A stretch of DNA of 64,000 nucleotides from SURF-13 sp041695325 (GTDB lineage Bacteria; Pseudomonadota; Gammaproteobacteria; SURF-13): NCBI GenBank assembly GCA_041695325.1, contig JBGFRC010000004.1, positions 5,774 to 69,773 on the forward strand. The letters run 5' to 3'. The notes below the pieces were generated by a model. It searched no databases. It had not been told where the DNA came from and saw only the letters and a list, made by a program, of their open reading frames with translations. Every line of letters begins with the position of its first letter. Position 1 is the stretch's first letter. Both the position numbers and the translations under genes were made by a program. Shown here piece by piece: positions 61,328-64,000 of the stretch.

Positions 61328-61353
61328 CGCATCAAGGGGAGATCAAGAAACGC

Positions 61354-62949
61354 ATGCCACACCTGGGAAGATTTGCGCAAATAGCCGCGGCGCTGTGTGG
61401 TTATCTCATTTGGCGCGGCCTGACGGCGCTGCGCCTGTGGCGCAGCACGCTGTCGCCCGCGCAGAAATTGCGTCATACGCTGGAAGGCCTGGGCGCGACC
61501 TTCGTCAAGCTGGGCCAGGGATTGAGCCTGCGCCACGACTTGCTGCCGGAGGATTATCTTGCCGCGCTGCAGGATTTGCAGGACAAGGTGGCGCCCTTCC
61601 CCGGCGCGCTGGCGGTGCGCGAGATAGAAAGCGCGCTCGGCAAGTCCATCAACGAACTGTTTTCCGAATTTGACGCGCAGGCGTTTGCCGCCGGCTCCAT
61701 CGCGCAGGTGCACAAGGCGCGCATGCCCGACGGCCGGCTGGTGGTGGTCAAGGTGCGCCGTCCCGGCATCAAGCTTCAGATAGACCGCGACATGCGCATG
61801 CTGAGAACGCTGGTGCGCATGCTGCTGGTGTTCATGCCCGGCCTGCAGCGCTACCAGCCGCTGGACATCATCCAGGAAATCTGGACCAACCTGCGCAAGG
61901 AAACCGACTTCCGTCAGGAGGCGCGCAGCATCCGGCGCTTCGCCGAGGCCTTCAAGGACTGGCCCAGCGTGCACATACCGGGTGTGGTGGATGAGCTCCA
62001 CAGCGAATCGGCGTTGGTGCAGGAGATGAGCGGCGGCCTGCGCGTGTGCGATCTCGGTTTTGCCGAAAAGGGGCCGCCGCTGGCCCAAGCCTTTGTGGAC
62101 GCCTATCTGCACCAGTTTTTCGTGCTGGGGGTGTTTCACGGTGACCCGCATCCCGGCAACCTGTTCGTCATGAACGACGGGCGCATCTGTTTTCACGATT
62201 TCGGCCTGGTCGGTTTTCTGGATCACGCGACGCGCAGGAATCTCGCCGCCTTCATGCAGGCCTTCATCCGACAGGACAGCGCCTGGATGCTGGACAGTTA
62301 TCTGGACCTCGGCGTGTTCGGCGGGACCTTGAACCGCGCGGAATTCCAGCACGGACTGGACGAGCTGATCGCGGACTTCGCCACGCTGCCGCTCAAGGAT
62401 TGGTCCTTCGCCGAGGCCTTCACGCGCATCGCGCGCATCGGGCGCGGCCAGAATATCCGCATTCCGCACAACCTGCTGGTGCTGATGCGCGCTCTGTTTC
62501 TGATGGAAAACACGGTGCGCTGCCTCAATCCGCACTTCAACCTGATGGACGGCCTGGTGGGCAAGGCGGAGCAGGCGCTCAAGGCGTCCGCGCGCGAGGC
62601 CGGCATCGAGCAGGCGACCGCGCGCCTGCGCTACGAAACCGGGCTGGCGGCGCAGGAGCTGCCGGCGTCGTTAAGCGCGCTGGTGCGCCGCTTGCGCAGC
62701 GAAGGATTGCAGTTGCGCTTGCAGCATCACGGCCTGGAAGACCTGGAGGGCCACATTGACCGCAGCAGCAACCGCATGGCGCTTGCCCTTGTCACCCTCG
62801 GGCTGTACATCGCCGCCTCGCTGCTGATGCAGAACAGCCTCGGCCCACGCCTCGCCGGCATGCCGCTGCTCGCCCTCTTCGGTTACGCGCTCGCCCTGTG
62901 GTTTACCTTCCGCCTGGTGCGCGGCATCTCCCGAAGCGGGAGACTGTAA
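61354..62949 (+). CDS. AarF/UbiB-family ABC1 kinase-like protein
   Basis: Atypical kinase of 531 residues. The KxGQ motif FVKLGQGLSLRHDLLP, the Ala-rich loop AAGSIAQVHKA, the catalytic HGDPHPGNLF and metal-binding FHDFGLVG are all present. Two hydrophobic segments at the C-terminus (LALVTLGLYIAASLLM, LLALFGYALALWFTF) anchor it. The family supports ubiquinone synthesis or lipid export. FNR control suggests a special paralogue for low oxygen rather than housekeeping ubiB, which is normally next to ubiE and ubiJ. Confidence 0.9.
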   Translation: MPHLGRFAQIAAALCGYLIWRGLTALRLWRSTLSPAQKLRHTLEGLGATFVKLGQGLSLRHDLLPEDYLAALQDLQDKVAPFPGALAVREIESALGKSINELFSEFDAQAFAAGSIAQVHKARMPDGRLVVVKVRRPGIKLQIDRDMRMLRTLVRMLLVFMPGLQRYQPLDIIQEIWTNLRKETDFRQEARSIRRFAEAFKDWPSVHIPGVVDELHSESALVQEMSGGLRVCDLGFAEKGPPLAQAFVDAYLHQFFVLGVFHGDPHPGNLFVMNDGRICFHDFGLVGFLDHATRRNLAAFMQAFIRQDSAWMLDSYLDLGVFGGTLNRAEFQHGLDELIADFATLPLKDWSFAEAFTRIARIGRGQNIRIPHNLLVLMRALFLMENTVRCLNPHFNLMDGLVGKAEQALKASAREAGIEQATARLRYETGLAAQELPASLSALVRRLRSEGLQLRLQHHGLEDLEGHIDRSSNRMALALVTLGLYIAASLLMQNSLGPRLAGMPLLALFGYALALWFTFRLVRGISRSGRL

Positions 62950-62955
62950 CGCGCG

Positions 62956-63387
62956 TCACCCCTCTACCACGTATTGCTGCAAATCGCCCGCCTTCAGGTG
63001 CATAAGGTCTTTCTTGATGGTCTTGCTCACCAGCTTCGCGGTCTGGCCGTTCAGGGCGTTCAGCAGCTCGCCCAGAAACCCCGGCTCCGCCACCAGCACC
63101 AGTTTGTTGTAGGAATGGGCAGTGCGCCCGTCGTTGAGAAAATCCGCCAGGTGCAGGACAAACTGGCGCGTGACGTTCTCGGTGGGTTCATGGTGTCCGC
63201 TGAAGCCGTGCCGCTCTCCAAAGCTGGTGAAGATGCGTCCCGGCTTGTCGGAGACGATGTCCTGATTGTGCAGATGACCCTCCGGGTGCAGGATGTCCTG
63301 CACGTGTTGCAAGGGCTTACCGCCCCCCTTGCTTTCAAACAATTTTGCCTTGCTGCGATCAGCCACCAGTATCCATGTCGTTTCCAT
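62956..63387 (-). CDS. Host attachment protein family (baeRF-like)
   Basis: Small soluble protein of 143 residues: METTWILVADRSKAKLFES, VLVAEPGFLGELLNAL and the conserved KDLMHLKAGDLQQYV. It resembles release-factor eRF1 domain 2 folds; the family name comes from a plant-associated homologue. GGGAGGGA is six bases before ATG 63387. Its role here is unknown; it ends seven bases from the convergent UbiB-like gene. Confidence 0.85.
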   Translation of the reverse strand: METTWILVADRSKAKLFESKGGGKPLQHVQDILHPEGHLHNQDIVSDKPGRIFTSFGERHGFSGHHEPTENVTRQFVLHLADFLNDGRTAHSYNKLVLVAEPGFLGELLNALNGQTAKLVSKTIKKDLMHLKAGDLQQYVVEG

Positions 63388-63404
63388 CTTGATTCCCTCC
63401 CTCA

Positions 63405-63575
63405 TTAACGTGTGATATCAGTCGGCTTCGGTTTGCAGGCTTGCTCGCGCATGATCTCGGCCTCCACCCGGTATACACGCCCCGCCTCAACAACGGCGCT
63501 GATCACCGCCCCGCTGCTGGTGATACCTCTCACCATAGGGTTGTTTTCGATGCGCGCGATCTTGTCCGCGGACAA
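63405..63575 (-). CDS. Possible small protein upstream of the host-attachment gene
   Basis: A 56-codon frame from TTG 63575 with AAGGAG five bases upstream. The product reads MSADKIARIENNPMVRGITS and continues to an alanine/valine/glutamate-rich middle and the ending KPKPTDITR. It stops 18 bases before the next gene. It is too short to recognise; support is the ribosome site and the open frame. It could be a leader or nothing. Confidence 0.4.
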   Translation of the reverse strand: MSADKIARIENNPMVRGITSSGAVISAVVEAGRVYRVEAEIMREQACKPKPTDITR

Positions 63576-63616
63576 CTCCGCTCCTTGATTACGCTACCAA
63601 TATTTAACCGCTTATT

Positions 63617-64000
63617 CTACCTGCAATCCTCTATCCTCTTCCCGCTCATGTGCTGTGTCATCTTCATCTCGCCTTCGCCCGGCTGGTTTTCGGTCATATC
63701 AACTGTTCCATCAAATTTGTCGCCTCTGTATGTAACCTTGCCTGAGATTTCGGCAGTAGCTCCATCTTCCTCGCGGCACTGTATGACCCATGATACTGTA
63801 TTGCCGCTTGTCTTTGAACTTATTGTTTTGCAGTCCTGGTTTTTCTCCGGCTTCTGAGGAATCACATCTTTCTTTGTTATGCACTGGGTATGCGTCATAG
63901 GAGGCATCTGCATTGGCATGCCCGGCATATCCATTTTTACCGTGATTTCCCACAGCCCCTCACGCATGTCCGGCTCTGCAAAAGAGAGCGACGGGTATAA
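63617..64000 (-). CDS. DUF3617 domain protein (5' end beyond the window)
   Basis: Exported protein. The frame is open to the end of the window: residues SLSFAEPD just before MREGLWEITVKMDMPGMP look like the end of a signal peptide, so the start lies beyond 64000. The domain has two cysteine pairs (TQCITKKDV, NQDCKTIS and VIQCREED, EDCR) and the ending KMTQHMSGKRIEDCR typical of DUF3617. The function is unknown. Confidence 0.85.
   Translation of the reverse strand, partial: LYPSLSFAEPDMREGLWEITVKMDMPGMPMQMPPMTHTQCITKKDVIPQKPEKNQDCKTISSKTSGNTVSWVIQCREEDGATAEISGKVTYRGDKFDGTVDMTENQPGEGEMKMTQHMSGKRIEDCR

Overview
The window looks like one continuous chromosomal segment of a GC-rich proteobacterium. 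It is most likely a gammaproteobacterium with sulfur-oxidising, facultatively anaerobic traits. The evidence is the order atpG-atpD-atpC-glmU-glmS, a persulfide dioxygenase with sulfur transporters next to a sigma-54 activator, an FNR with the full set of cluster cysteines, and a run of FNR boxes. No rRNA, tRNA, CRISPR array, prophage or intact insertion sequence was seen. The genus cannot be fixed from the sequence alone.

Layout. Positions 1-6111 hold the end of the ATP synthase operon and the UDP-GlcNAc genes glmU and glmS. Positions 6297-10191 hold a sulfur island: persulfide dioxygenase, TauE, YeeE and its partner on the minus strand, and a divergent sigma-54 activator. Positions 10192-17700 hold an IS110-type relic, pyrD, purU, folA, a propeller-like lipoprotein, apaH, and a MarR/cytochrome P460 pair with two matching operators. 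Positions 17734-25730 hold an SDR, DUF1614 and Atm1-type ABC operon, fmdB, DUF502, aspS, nadA and a frameshifted lipase. From 25824 to about 63400 lies a low-oxygen and stress region: fnr, a PAS-GGDEF protein, hsp20, a D-2-hydroxyacid dehydrogenase, ppsA, a Met-rich Spy/CpxP protein, a YHS-type metal ATPase, a second-type groEL, phosphoketolase, glucan phosphorylase, acetate kinase, a lipid operon, the three AmmeMemoRadiSam genes, polX, CBS, PfpI and UbiB-like genes. A lower-GC island at about 40800-42700 carries a NotI-like restriction gene and an adenine methylase.

How the parts fit. Six FNR-type boxes (four perfect TTGAT-N4-ATCAA, two with TTGAC) lie upstream of hsp20, the dehydrogenase, the Met-rich protein, groEL, xfp/glgP and ubiB. 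Several have a -10 hexamer at the spacing expected of class II FNR promoters. The box at 47068-47081 lies between xfp and a five-gene operon: glgP, ackA, a lipoprotein hydrolase, a ceramidase-like membrane protein and an acyl-AMP-ligase/ACP/PlsC fusion. Glycogen phosphorolysis, phosphoketolase and acetate kinase would yield ATP without respiration, and the same transcript would carry lipid-remodelling enzymes.

The intergenic DNA is rich in hairpins. A composite hairpin element occurs in three full or near-full copies, one short copy and one probable relic. A separate 49-bp repeat overlaps the end of aspS and is also embedded in frame inside the metal ATPase. Two genes (lipase, NotI-like endonuclease) are broken at 7-base homopolymers, and in both, removing one base restores the frame.
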